From Gammaproteobacteria bacterium (GTDB lineage: Bacteria > Pseudomonadota > Gammaproteobacteria > JAJDOJ01): a stretch of 47,451 nt of DNA. The stretch spans positions 1 to 47,451 of the forward strand of contig JAJDOJ010000042.1 in NCBI GenBank assembly GCA_022340215.1, written 5' to 3'. The notes below the pieces were generated by a model. The model did no database searches, was not told the DNA's origin, and saw nothing but the letters and a program-made list of their open reading frames with translations. Of this stretch, positions 36,411 through 44,864 are shown piece by piece (the first letter of the stretch is position 1; every line of letters begins with the position of its first letter). A program made the translations under genes and the position numbers.

Positions 36411-38627
36411 TCAGGCGCGCTTCGGCTGACTCCGCGGCCGCTTCTTCCTGGCCTTGCGATAGGCCTTGAAACGCTCCATTGCCTGATCGATCTGGATCTC
36501 CTGCGCACCGCGTTCCTCGTCTCCGCTGCCTGGCCGCCGCTGGATGTAGGTACCGTCGGACTGCAGATCCCACGCGCTACGCCGGTTGTTCAACTGAATG
36601 TCCAGGATGTTGCGAAGTCCCTCTCTCAGGCTGGGGGATTCCACGGGTGTGACCACCTCGACACGCACCTCCAGGTTGCGCCGCATGCAGTCGGCCGAAC
36701 CGATGAAATATTCCTCGTCACCAGCATTGCGGAAATAGAAGATCCGTGCGTGCTCGAGAAAACGGCCCACGATACTGACCACCCTGGCGTTGTCCGACAA
36801 TCCCGGAATGCCGGGGCGCAAGCGGCAGGAGTCGCGCACGATCAGGTCCACCCCGACCCCCGCCCTAGCAGCTTCGTACAGCGCCCTGGTGATGTCCTTG
36901 TCCTCCAGCGCGTTCATCTTCATCTGTATGAGCCCGGGCTCCTTCTTGCTGTGCTTCGAAATCTCACGCTCGATCTTTTTCAGCAACTCCGGTTTCAGTA
37001 CCTTCGGGGCAGGCAGGAGCTTCTCGTAGTGACGCTTGGGCACCTGGCCGGTGGTCAGATAGTTGAAAAGCTCCGTCAGGTCCGCGCCGATGACCGGATC
37101 ACAGGTGAGCAACCCCAGATCACAGTACAAACGAGCGGTACCCGAGTGATAGTTGCCGGTACCGATGTGAGCGTATCGGCGCAGACCATCGTAGTCGCGG
37201 CGGATCACGAAGATCAGCTTGCTGTGGGTCTTGAGCCCCAGCACCCCATAGGAGACATGGATTCCCGCCTGCTCCAGGTGGTTCGCCCAGCGGATATTTG
37301 CCGACTCGTCGAATCGGGCCTTGAGTTCGACCAGGACCGCGACCTGTTTACCGTTCTGTGCCGCGTCGATCAGATATTCGATGATCCTGGACTCCGACGC
37401 CGTGCGGTAGAGCGTCATCTTGATCGCCAGAACCTTTGGGTCCTGGCTGGCCTCTCGCAGAAAGCGCTCCACTGAGGTAACGAACGACTCGTAGGGATGC
37501 TGCAACAGAAAGGGGCCTTCGTTGCGGATCGCGTGGAAAATGTTCGGTGCATCCGCCAGCGCCGGGTGATCGAGCGGCTTGTGCGGCGGGTCGCTGAGGT
37601 CGGGTCGTTCCAAACCTGCGATCTGGAACAGATCGCGCACGGCCATCGGCCCCGCGACCTCGAATACCTCGGTCTCCTCGTCAAGCCCAAGCTCGGCCGC
37701 GAGCATGCCTCGGTGGACCGGGTCCATTCCCGTAGCCACCTCCAGACGTACGATAGGGGCAAACTTACGGCCGCGCAGTTCGGACTCGATGATCTCCAGC
37801 AGGTCCGTCGCGCCGTCGGAAGACCGCTCGATAATGGCGTTGCGTGTCACTCGGAACATCTCGATGCTCGCCACTTCCATACCCGGCAGCAACAGTTCCA
37901 GATTGTTGGCGATCACCTGCTCCAGGGGGACGAAATGGGCCTCGTCACCCACCTGGAGGAATCGGGGGATTCCGCTGCCGACCGGCACCTTGATACGAAC
38001 GAGGGTCTTGTTCTCTTCGCCCGGGGAATAGACGGTCAGGAGCAGGTTGAGCGACAGGTTGGAGATGAAGGGAAACGGGCGTGCCGCATCTATCGAAAGT
38101 GGCGTGATCAGTGGGAAGATATTCTTTATGTAGTAATCGCGCAGCGTGTTCTTGCTTTCACCGTCCAGGTCCTGGTAATTCGACAGGCGGATACCTTCGG
38201 CTTCAAGCTCCTTGAACAGATCCGCCTCGAGTGCATGCTGCTGGCGCTTGATTTCGCTCACCATCTCGAGACATTCGCTCAACTGCTGTTCCGGTGTGCG
38301 TCCGTCAACCGACGGCTCTCTCACTCCGGCGCCGATCTGCTGCTTCAATCCCCCGATTCGCTTCATGAAGAACTCGTCGAGATTGGCGCTGACGATGGCG
38401 TTGAACTTCACGCGCTCCAGCAGGGGTGTGCGCGGGTCCTGGCCCTCGTGCAGCACCCGCTTGTTGAATTCCAGCCAGGTCAGTTCCCGGTTCAGATACC
38501 ACTCGGGCGAGTCCAAGTCGATCGCTTCGGTTACCGAGGCGTCGGGCGCTTTGGCCACCGGCGCCTGTGTTTTGTCGCTGGACGCGATCTCAGTGTTGGT
38601 CTCTGCCGGTTTCGGTTTGGCGCTCAT
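36411..38627 (-). CDS. ppk1: Polyphosphate kinase 1
   Basis: 738 residues from ATG 38627 (a GTG at 38681 would add 18 residues). Makes polyphosphate from ATP. Ppk1 features: Y-L-N-R-E-L-T-W-L-E-F-N-x-R-V-L at about 45, S-A-N-L-D-E-F-F-M-K-R, H-P-Y-E-S-F, K-M-T-L-Y-R-T, and the catalytic-His region H-I-G-T-G-N-Y-H-S-G-T-A-R-L-Y. The usual H-P in that motif is H-S here. The N-terminal ~40 residues are low-complexity; the C-terminus is very basic. Divergent from the DUF192 gene. Confidence 0.95.
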   Translation of the reverse strand: MSAKPKPAETNTEIASSDKTQAPVAKAPDASVTEAIDLDSPEWYLNRELTWLEFNKRVLHEGQDPRTPLLERVKFNAIVSANLDEFFMKRIGGLKQQIGAGVREPSVDGRTPEQQLSECLEMVSEIKRQQHALEADLFKELEAEGIRLSNYQDLDGESKNTLRDYYIKNIFPLITPLSIDAARPFPFISNLSLNLLLTVYSPGEENKTLVRIKVPVGSGIPRFLQVGDEAHFVPLEQVIANNLELLLPGMEVASIEMFRVTRNAIIERSSDGATDLLEIIESELRGRKFAPIVRLEVATGMDPVHRGMLAAELGLDEETEVFEVAGPMAVRDLFQIAGLERPDLSDPPHKPLDHPALADAPNIFHAIRNEGPFLLQHPYESFVTSVERFLREASQDPKVLAIKMTLYRTASESRIIEYLIDAAQNGKQVAVLVELKARFDESANIRWANHLEQAGIHVSYGVLGLKTHSKLIFVIRRDYDGLRRYAHIGTGNYHSGTARLYCDLGLLTCDPVIGADLTELFNYLTTGQVPKRHYEKLLPAPKVLKPELLKKIEREISKHSKKEPGLIQMKMNALEDKDITRALYEAARAGVGVDLIVRDSCRLRPGIPGLSDNARVVSIVGRFLEHARIFYFRNAGDEEYFIGSADCMRRNLEVRVEVVTPVESPSLREGLRNILDIQLNNRRSAWDLQSDGTYIQRRPGSGDEERGAQEIQIDQAMERFKAYRKARKKRPRSQPKRA

Positions 38628-38681
38628 TACGTTTTCTGCCTCTCGCTTTTCCTGTCCTGGCCCGAATTCTATACTTGCCAC

Positions 38682-39191
38682 ATGAAATTACATCAAATTC
38701 GAAGCGGGATTGTCCGTATCGTTGTCGATCCGGAACCTGCGCTGCGTGGCCGGGCGCCTCGAAGCCGCGCAATCCCTGCCGCCGCTGCCGTTGCGCTGGC
38801 GGCGATGTCCTTTCTCGAATCCCCTTTTGCCGAGACGCGCACCCTCGAGATTGGTACGCACCCGCTCGCGGTGGAAGTCGCCGTCACGGACCGGGAACAG
38901 CGGCGGGGGCTGATGGGACGGAAACAGCTGAGCGAGAACACCGGCATGCTATTCGTGTGGAACGACGAGGCACCGCGGGTGATGTGGATGAAGGACACCC
39001 TCATACCGCTCTCGGTCGCGTTCGTCGATGCCGAAGGCAAAATCGTCAACATCGAATCAATGGCGCCGGAAACGACCACCCCGCACTGGTCGAAGCGCGC
39101 GGCGCGCTACGCCATCGAAGCGCGGCAGGGTTGGTTCCGGGACCGTGGTATCGGCAACGGTGACCGCGTCAATGGACTGGAACCCCACTGA
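38682..39191 (+). CDS. DUF192 family exported protein
   Basis: 169 residues from ATG 38682. A hydrophobic stretch near 33-50 ending S-P-F-A could be a signal or anchor, with an unusually long basic N-region; an in-frame ATG at 38805 would remove it. The DUF192 core is clear: V-A-V-T-D-x-E-Q-R-R-G-L-M-G-R, G-M-L-F-V-W, W-M-K-D-T-L-I-P-L-S-V-A-F-V-D. Function unknown. Its start is 54 bases from the ppk1 start on the other strand. Confidence 0.85.
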   Translation: MKLHQIRSGIVRIVVDPEPALRGRAPRSRAIPAAAAVALAAMSFLESPFAETRTLEIGTHPLAVEVAVTDREQRRGLMGRKQLSENTGMLFVWNDEAPRVMWMKDTLIPLSVAFVDAEGKIVNIESMAPETTTPHWSKRAARYAIEARQGWFRDRGIGNGDRVNGLEPH

Positions 39192-39207
39192 TTCGCTGCA
39201 GCAGGCC

Positions 39208-39371
39208 TAAAGCGATTTCTGTCAAATGACATCCCGTCCTGCTTGTCTTTGTCGTCCGCACCCTGGGTTGCGAGGACAGATACATCGTTCGACTATGCGC
39301 CTGTTGTCGCGTCTTGATGACGAACGAAAATCAGGCGCGATCCGGTATGTCATTTTCCGGCAATCGCCTAA
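39208..39371. repeat. Repeat family A, copy 2
   Basis: 164-bp copy in the same orientation as copy 1. Ends and the right half are highly conserved; the left half of the central stem has diverged. It separates the DUF192 gene from the convergent parA-like gene. Confidence 0.9.
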
Positions 39372-39389
39372 ACGCGCACGACCGACCGG

Positions 39390-40136
39390 TCAGCTGAATA
39401 CCCTTTTCCCCACGTCCAACCAGAGGTCGCTGTACGACTGGGCCGGCTTGCTGGCCGGGGCAAAGCTGCCGATCGGCGCGCGGTGCTGCCCCATCAGCTC
39501 GACCTGGCTGGCGTAGGGAATTGCCGTGGGAAGGAACTCCGGAAACCGGGCGGGTAACTGAGCGACGATGTCCTTGTGCATCCGCTTGCGGACGTCGACC
39601 ATCGAGAAGAAAGGCAATCTTTCCACGTCGTCGAGACCTGACTTTCCCAGGTACCGGATCAGTTGTTCGTAGGTCCGCACGGACAGCGTGGATGGGATCA
39701 TCGGAATCAGCAGCGCATCCACCGCTCGAAAAACGTTCTCCGAGACCAGCGAAATGCTCGGCGGGCAATCCAGGATCAGTACGTCGTACTCGTTGCGAAG
39801 GGGCCGCAGCAACCTCACCAGTTGCCGAGCGGGCTTCCTGGCGTCGTTCAGACGCAGGTCCATGTTGCGATAGGAAAAGTCCGCCGGAATCAGGTCCAGA
39901 TAGTCGAAATCGGACCCCTTGACGACATCGTCCAGGGTACGCGTGCCCCGCGCCAGCGCCTTGAATCCGCCCTTGACCTTCGGTTTGATGCGAAAATAGA
40001 ACGTCGCCGCACCTTGGGGATCGAGGTCCCAGACCAGGGTACGGTAGCCGCTGCCCGCCGCGGCCCAGGCCAGGTTGACCGCGGCCGCGGTCTTGCCGAC
40101 TCCGCCCTTGATGTTGTAGGTGGCGAGGATCTTCAT
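39390..40136 (-). CDS. ParA/MinD-family ATPase, coupled to a CHAD-domain protein
   Basis: 248 residues. Deviant Walker A K-G-G-V-G-K-T at 10-16 with the signature lysine, Walker A' D-L-D-P-Q-G-A-A-T, Walker B L-I-L-D-C-P-P-S-I-S. Such ATPases form nucleoid- or membrane-bound gradients that move DNA or protein cargo. No parB or parS is nearby. Its ATG overlaps the stop of the CHAD gene by four bases, so the two are co-translated. With CHAD known to bind polyphosphate granules, the natural inference is positioning of those granules. A chromosomal ParA would normally sit with parB and gidB near the origin, so this is an orphan. Confidence 0.9.
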   Translation of the reverse strand: MKILATYNIKGGVGKTAAAVNLAWAAAGSGYRTLVWDLDPQGAATFYFRIKPKVKGGFKALARGTRTLDDVVKGSDFDYLDLIPADFSYRNMDLRLNDARKPARQLVRLLRPLRNEYDVLILDCPPSISLVSENVFRAVDALLIPMIPSTLSVRTYEQLIRYLGKSGLDDVERLPFFSMVDVRKRMHKDIVAQLPARFPEFLPTAIPYASQVELMGQHRAPIGSFAPASKPAQSYSDLWLDVGKRVFS

Positions 40137-41731
40137 GCGGTGTCACGCTCGGCAACCGGGCGCGGGCGGAACAACGCCCTGAAGCGCTTACGGTTCTCCT
40201 TCCTGGAGAATTCCCTGAAGCGTCCACGGAAGGCCTCCCGCGTGTCGTGCTGGCGCTTCACCAGGGCCTCGATGAGATGGTCCATGGCGCGGCGTGTGCC
40301 ATCGGAGATACCGGTCTCTTTCTCCATCGCCGCCTCGAAGGTCGTCAGCGAGGTGTGTTGCACCTCGTAGTCCTGAAAATACCCGAGGTTGTCCTGCAGG
40401 CCCTTGAGGGCGCCGATCAGCCGATCGATCTTGCCCGGGGGATAGACGTCACGAAAAAACTCCATCAGATAGCGCAGCTTCTTGCAGCTCTTTCGCAATT
40501 CGTGGAGTTCCTCCGCCGGTGAGTGGTCATCGATGGCACGGCCCTCTTTCATGACCCTGCGGTAGATGCGCCAGATTCGCTCGCTGGCGACCTCGGATAC
40601 CGCCCGCGTCGCATTAGGCAGCGATGTGCGCCGGGGTCGTTCGGCCTCGAGAAACGCCTTCCAGTCCGATATCGTCTTTCTGTAGCGGGGTGAATCCAGC
40701 ACGGCAACCAGCTTGCTGTGTTCGTCGGCCTTGTGTCTCACCAGATACTCGCGAAGCGGGGTGAGGTCCTCCCGCATCCCGGCCGGCAGGCTGTCGCGAA
40801 ATCCCTCGAAGCCGAGGAGATACACGTCCAGGTCGCGACACGGGCTGGTGATCTGGCCGAGCCAGGCGAACTCCCTGCGGAAGCGCTCCACCCTTTGGGT
40901 CGGGAAAATGGGCTTAACCTGGCTCAGCAGGGATCGCGTGCGACGTACCGCCACCCGATAGTCGTGCAGAAACTCCGTATCCACGTCCTCCCTCACACCC
41001 GCCTCGTTGACGTCCATGGTGTCCAAGAGGTGAGACAGGATCTTTACCGCGGCCTCGTCGGTGCGCTGCTGCGGGTCCAGTGAGAGACGAAGCTTGGAGC
41101 AGTAGTCGGCTGGCACGCGTCCGACGAGGGCAAGCGCGCTATCCAGTGGGTCCTGCGACAGGCTCACGGCCCCGCCCCGGTGTCGCAGTAACGATTCGAC
41201 CCGCCGCCGCTCATCACCGTAACCGCGAACACCGCGCAGCAGGACGCTGCTCTGGTCCATGGAACGTCTGACCGATCCGTAGCGCACGTCGCGGTCCCCT
41301 TCGATCTCGAGACGCAGGACCGTCTTGTCGTCCTCGTTCAGAATCTCGTACCGCTGAACACGGCAACGTGTCGTGACCACAGGGGCCAGGGTGCGCATTT
41401 CGAGCACGGTTTCGAGACGCCTTCGAAGCATCGTGGGCAGATCGGAGGCCATTACCGGCAGACGATCCACGGCGGATTGCAAGGTATCGCCATTACCATC
41501 GAGAGGCCGCCAGCGCAGGACATAGCTTCGTTTCCCGCCCGTGGCACTCAAGACACCTCCGGCGCGATAAACCCGCCAGTCAAACGAGTCCAGGTAGGTC
41601 CGTGTCACCAGCGCCGGTTTGTCCGGCTTCGAGCGCAGTCTGGCCGAAAGAAGTAGAGCCTGCAGCGTCTCCCCGCCGAGATCGCCCGGAACCCCGAGAT
41701 ACAGGTCACCCTGATCCGTGCTCATTGTCAT
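40133..41731 (-). CDS. CHAD-domain protein with N-terminal CYTH-like region
   Basis: About 532 residues from ATG 41731 (41725 also possible). The N-terminal ~200 residues resemble a CYTH/triphosphate-tunnel domain in layout (Y-L-D-S-F-D-W-R, L-R-W-R-P-L, L-R-L-E-I-E-G-D). The C-terminal half is a CHAD domain: E-F-L-H-D-Y-R-V-A-V-R-R-T-R-S-L, C-R-D-L-D-V-Y-L, E-E-L-H-E-L-R-K-S-C-K-K-L-R-Y-L-M-E-F, rich in conserved His/Arg/Lys. CHAD domains bind polyphosphate. The C-terminus is strongly basic. Overlaps the ParA gene by four bases; the gene order ppk1 ... parA-CHAD, phoR, phoB fits phosphate storage. Confidence 0.9.
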   Translation of the reverse strand: MTMSTDQGDLYLGVPGDLGGETLQALLLSARLRSKPDKPALVTRTYLDSFDWRVYRAGGVLSATGGKRSYVLRWRPLDGNGDTLQSAVDRLPVMASDLPTMLRRRLETVLEMRTLAPVVTTRCRVQRYEILNEDDKTVLRLEIEGDRDVRYGSVRRSMDQSSVLLRGVRGYGDERRRVESLLRHRGGAVSLSQDPLDSALALVGRVPADYCSKLRLSLDPQQRTDEAAVKILSHLLDTMDVNEAGVREDVDTEFLHDYRVAVRRTRSLLSQVKPIFPTQRVERFRREFAWLGQITSPCRDLDVYLLGFEGFRDSLPAGMREDLTPLREYLVRHKADEHSKLVAVLDSPRYRKTISDWKAFLEAERPRRTSLPNATRAVSEVASERIWRIYRRVMKEGRAIDDHSPAEELHELRKSCKKLRYLMEFFRDVYPPGKIDRLIGALKGLQDNLGYFQDYEVQHTSLTTFEAAMEKETGISDGTRRAMDHLIEALVKRQHDTREAFRGRFREFSRKENRKRFRALFRPRPVAERDTA

Positions 41732-41930
41732 CCATTTGTCACAATCCCCTGGTTCGGGCATTCTAGCAAGGTCTGCGCGAAGTCTCCCATGGGGGGAATC
41801 AAAAAAGTCCGGCAGCGAAGCGTCGAGCACCGGAGAGACGCCTGAAAACCGCGACCGGGCATCGTTCCCGCGGGTGCGGCATCGTAACGCACCGCCCGAT
41901 CGAAGGTGACGCGGGTCAAGCAGACTCGAG

Positions 41931-41950
41931 TTCGAATCCCGCCACCGCCA
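41931..41950 (+). other. tRNA 3'-end-like 20-mer
   Basis: TTCGAATCCCGCCACCGCCA looks like a T-loop plus acceptor 3' strand ending GCCA. The 5' side of the T stem does not pair and no tRNA body lies upstream. It may be a remnant left by integration or excision next to the broken ppx gene. Confidence 0.3.
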
Positions 41951-41989
41951 GATAGGCCCTTTCTGTCTTCAGATCCGCACCGGTCGGAC

Positions 41990-42125
41990 GATGCGCCATA
42001 AGATACCCCTGCCCCAGTGACAGGCGACACGCTGATCCGCGCGACGATCCTGTGAAAGCTGTTGGAACCCAGATCGACGGCGGCGACGATTCGGGACTTG
42101 AAAAAGGGGGCATGGCGTCGCTCAT
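41990..42125 (-). pseudogene. ppx: Remnant of exopolyphosphatase gene (ppx), 5' end only
   Basis: Directly downstream of phoR, the usual place for ppx. The minus strand encodes S-R-I-V-A-A-V-D-L-G-S-N-S-F-H-R-I-V-A-R, the start of Ppx/GppA proteins (V-A-A-V-D-L-G-S-N-S-F-H-M). The plausible start M-S-D-A-M-P-P-F (ATG 42125) is in another frame, separated by a C5-T5 run where a frameshift must lie. Nothing matches Ppx after about residue 30. The remaining ~300 codons are missing. Confidence 0.75.
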
Positions 42126-42249
42126 CTGCGGGGACGAGACGACGAACGTATCGAGCCGGTCGGGGGTGTCCGGGTAACCTTCGAAGGTAGCAGGCGGTGA
42201 AACCGGACGCCAATCCAGCGAATCGTGGAGCGCCGTCGCGTTGTCCGGT

Positions 42250-43578
42250 TCAGCTTGAGATCACGCGGGACAACCGCTGCTTGCGCACGACACGCTCGAC
42301 GGGAAAGCTGCAGGTGAAGACACTGCCCTGCCCCGGGTGACTCCTGATATTCAAATCGGCGTCATGTCGCTGCAGCGCATGCTTGACGATGGCCAGACCC
42401 AGGCCCGTGCCGCCGCTGGCGCGGGAACGGCCCTTGTCCACGCGGTAAAAGCGTTCGGTCAGTCGACCCAGGTGTCTCGACTCGATGCCGATACCCCGGT
42501 CGGAAACGACAAAATATGCGCCCTCCTCATCGGCCTGCCATCTCACCGCGATCTCGCCACCACCCGGGGAATAGCGCACGGCGTTGTGCACCAGGTTCAT
42601 GAAGACGCTGTGGAGCTCCTTCGCGTTCCCTGTCAGCCACAACGTCTCGTCGACTTCGACGGAGAAATGGAACTGCTCGCTACCGGCAAGCACCCTGCCT
42701 TCGCCGACGACGTCAGAGATCAGTCCCGGAACGGGAATGGGGGTTTCCGGGCTTTCGCCACGGACACCGGACTCCAGCTGTGCCAGGGTCAGGAGATCCT
42801 CCACGATCCGTTGCATACGCTGCGTCTGCTCGTCCATCTGACGAATCGATTCCAGGCGGTCTGCCGAACCCACGATTCCGTCGTCGGATTCCAGGAGCTC
42901 CAGGTACCCTCGCAGCACCGTTAGCGGTGTACGCAGTTCGTGCGACACGTTGGCGACAAAGTCCCGACGCATGGTCTCGAGATGCCGGGAGCGGGTTGTG
43001 TCCCTGACGCTCAGCAGGACCTGCTTGCCTCCGAACTTGACCGCGCGGATCGACAGACTGGCCTGGTCGTCTCCGGGAGAAGGAATCTCGACGGCCTCGT
43101 CCCACTCCTGGGCTTTCATGTAGCGTACGAAATCGGGATGACGGACGAGGTTGGTGATCCTGCGTCCCCGATCCACCCTCACACTCAGTCCGAGCAGCCG
43201 GGCGGCCGCCCGATTGAATGATTCGATCGATCCACCGGGAGATAGGATCAGCGTGCCGTAGGGCAGTGCCTCACTCGATCTCTGGAATCGGGACAACATG
43301 CGCGCCAGCCGTTTCTTTCGCTTCTTGCTGCGGACCCGCAGCCTGGCGATCCCCGCCTCCACCTCTTTCCACGGACCGAAAGCGCGCGACGGGGTCGCCG
43401 ATTTTCCCAGGCGAAGCCAGCGTAACAGGGATCTCAGTTGTAACAGATGCCACAACAGCAGCGCGGAAACCGCGGCGGCCACGAACCACCCGGCGGCCCC
43501 CAATAGATATCCGGCGATACCCGCCGGTACGGCAACGAGCGCGAGTCGGCGAATTTCCGTGGTCCAGAACGCTAGCAC
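42250..43578 (-). CDS. phoR: PhoR, phosphate-regulon sensor histidine kinase
   Basis: 442 residues. Two N-terminal membrane helices (about 8-47), a basic linker, PAS domain (about 98-200), HisKA with phospho-acceptor His213 in F-V-A-N-V-S-H-E-L-R-T-P-L-T, and a HATPase domain with N-L-V-H-N-A-V-R-Y and G-x-G-L-G-L-A-I-V-K-H. Senses phosphate state through Pst/PhoU and phosphorylates PhoB. Lies downstream of phoB with a gap of about 65 bases. Confidence 0.94.
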   Translation of the reverse strand: MLAFWTTEIRRLALVAVPAGIAGYLLGAAGWFVAAAVSALLLWHLLQLRSLLRWLRLGKSATPSRAFGPWKEVEAGIARLRVRSKKRKKRLARMLSRFQRSSEALPYGTLILSPGGSIESFNRAAARLLGLSVRVDRGRRITNLVRHPDFVRYMKAQEWDEAVEIPSPGDDQASLSIRAVKFGGKQVLLSVRDTTRSRHLETMRRDFVANVSHELRTPLTVLRGYLELLESDDGIVGSADRLESIRQMDEQTQRMQRIVEDLLTLAQLESGVRGESPETPIPVPGLISDVVGEGRVLAGSEQFHFSVEVDETLWLTGNAKELHSVFMNLVHNAVRYSPGGGEIAVRWQADEEGAYFVVSDRGIGIESRHLGRLTERFYRVDKGRSRASGGTGLGLAIVKHALQRHDADLNIRSHPGQGSVFTCSFPVERVVRKQRLSRVISS

Positions 43579-43643
43579 CCGATCCCTCCGGTCAGTTCGG
43601 TTTCACCGTACCAGCGGTGCTTCTCGGCGGCGGGCTCGGGGAC

Positions 43644-44384
43644 TCATCCGTCACCTTTTGGGGTAAAGCGATACCCCGCGCCGCGAACCGTGTGGATGTA
43701 GCTGTCGAAACCGGTCGGTTTCAGTGACTTTCGCAACCGCAGGATGTGAACATCCACGGTGCGCTCTTCCACGAAGCTGCTCCGGCCCCAGACCTCGTCG
43801 AGCAGTTGCCCGCGGCTGTAGACCCGATCGGGGTGGGTCATGAAGAAGCGCAGCAGCCGGAACTCGGTCGGACCGAGATCGATGGTTTTTCCCTCCGCGT
43901 GAACCAGGTGCGCCACGGGATCCAGGGTCAGACCGTCGACCACCACCGCCACCTCATCGGCATGCGGACGGGCACGCCGTAACAGGGCCCTGACCCGGGC
44001 GACCAGTTCACGCGGAGAAAAGGGCTTGGTGACGTAGTCATCGGCACCGGCGTCCAGACCACACACCTTATCCGACTCCTCCACGCGCGCAGTCAGCATG
44101 ATGATGGGCAGGTCGCGCGTCACCGCCTCGCGCCGCAAGCGCCGGGCGAGGTCCAGACCGCTCTGTCCCGGCAACATCCAGTCGAGCAGGACCAGGTCGA
44201 GGCGATTGTCCGCGATACGCTGCACCGCCTCGTCCGCGCCCTCGGCCTCGATGACGTTGAATCCCGCCCGCCCCAGCGAAAAACGGATCACCCTGCGGAT
44301 CGCGGATTCGTCCTCGACGACAAGGATACTGGCAGCCGTGGCCGAGCCACGGTTCGCCGACATGTCTTCTATCGTCACGTCCAT
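43644..44384 (-). CDS. phoB: PhoB, phosphate-regulon response regulator
   Basis: 246 residues from ATG 44384 (ATG 44363 is an alternative). Receiver domain with Glu24/Asp25, phospho-acceptor Asp68 in L-V-L-L-D-W-M-L-P-G, and the conserved Lys in V-T-K-P-F-S-P-R-E-L. The winged-helix output domain has V-D-V-H-I-L-R-L-R-K-S-L and V-R-G-A-G-Y-R-F. The W-M-L-P-G after the Asp is typical of PhoB. Activates pst, pho and its own gene; see the candidate Pho box upstream. Confidence 0.95.
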   Translation of the reverse strand: MDVTIEDMSANRGSATAASILVVEDESAIRRVIRFSLGRAGFNVIEAEGADEAVQRIADNRLDLVLLDWMLPGQSGLDLARRLRREAVTRDLPIIMLTARVEESDKVCGLDAGADDYVTKPFSPRELVARVRALLRRARPHADEVAVVVDGLTLDPVAHLVHAEGKTIDLGPTEFRLLRFFMTHPDRVYSRGQLLDEVWGRSSFVEERTVDVHILRLRKSLKPTGFDSYIHTVRGAGYRFTPKGDG

Positions 44385-44409
44385 AATCCAGCCATTAAAC
44401 CCCGAATTT

Positions 44410-44427
44410 GTTACGAATTCATGAAAA
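44410..44427 (-). promoter_or_regulatory. Candidate Pho box upstream of phoB
   Basis: On the minus strand 44427-44410 reads TTTTCATGAATTCGTAAC, matching 12 of 18 positions of the CTGTCAT-N4-CTGTCAC consensus with the correct 11-base period. It is 26 bases from the phoB start, fitting autoregulation. Confidence 0.4.
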
Positions 44428-44592
44428 CTTGCCGGTGGGCGCCGTTTCATCCGTATCCGCGGTCCCCGCCCCCTGCTTCGGGTGTCCCTGTATCCAAGGT
44501 CCGCGATTGCCCCCGACCCGCGCCGTATCGCTTGCTTTCGGCCACCGCCGCCCTCATCCTGCCGGCTCCTACGGTTTCCCCGGGGGGGCCGA

Positions 44593-44850
44593 ATGACGTG
44601 GATTGAATCGGGTCTGAAGGTAGCCAGCGACTTCGTCTGGGGTCCCGTCATGCTCGCCCTGATGCTCGGGGTCGGGATCTACCTCACGGTCGGCCTCAAG
44701 GCGATGCCGTGGCGAAAGATTCCGCGGGCCTTTCGGGAATTGTGGATCGGCAAACGTCCCGAGGGCCAGGGCATGATCGGCATGCTCGGCAGTTACATCG
44801 TGACATTCGGTCTGATCGTCTTCCGGATCACGCGGGAATATTTCGGATAG
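44593..44850 (+). pseudogene. Internally deleted sodium:alanine symporter (AGCS family), 85 codons left
   Basis: Intact frame of 85 codons. Residues 1-55 look like the AGCS N-terminus (F-V-W-G-P-V-M-L-A-L-M-L-G-V-G-I-Y-L-T-V-G-L-K), followed by R-x-F-R-E-L. The last ~22 residues (L-G-S-Y-I-V-T-F-G-L-I-V-F-R-I-T-R-E-Y-F-G) look like the AGCS C-terminus. About 380-400 residues of transmembrane core are missing. The join is in frame, so a two-helix mini-protein may still be made. Upstream of nadC, 14 bases apart. Confidence 0.6.
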
Positions 44851-44864
44851 CAATCGATCTCGCC

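Noticed and set aside
39390-40136. Chromosome-partitioning parA near an origin
   Set aside because: No parB, parS-like palindromes, gidB, dnaA or DnaA-box cluster nearby; it is coupled to a CHAD gene instead.
41855-41950. Complete tRNA gene on the plus strand
   Set aside because: Only the 3' end resembles a tRNA; T stem and acceptor stem have no pairing partners upstream.
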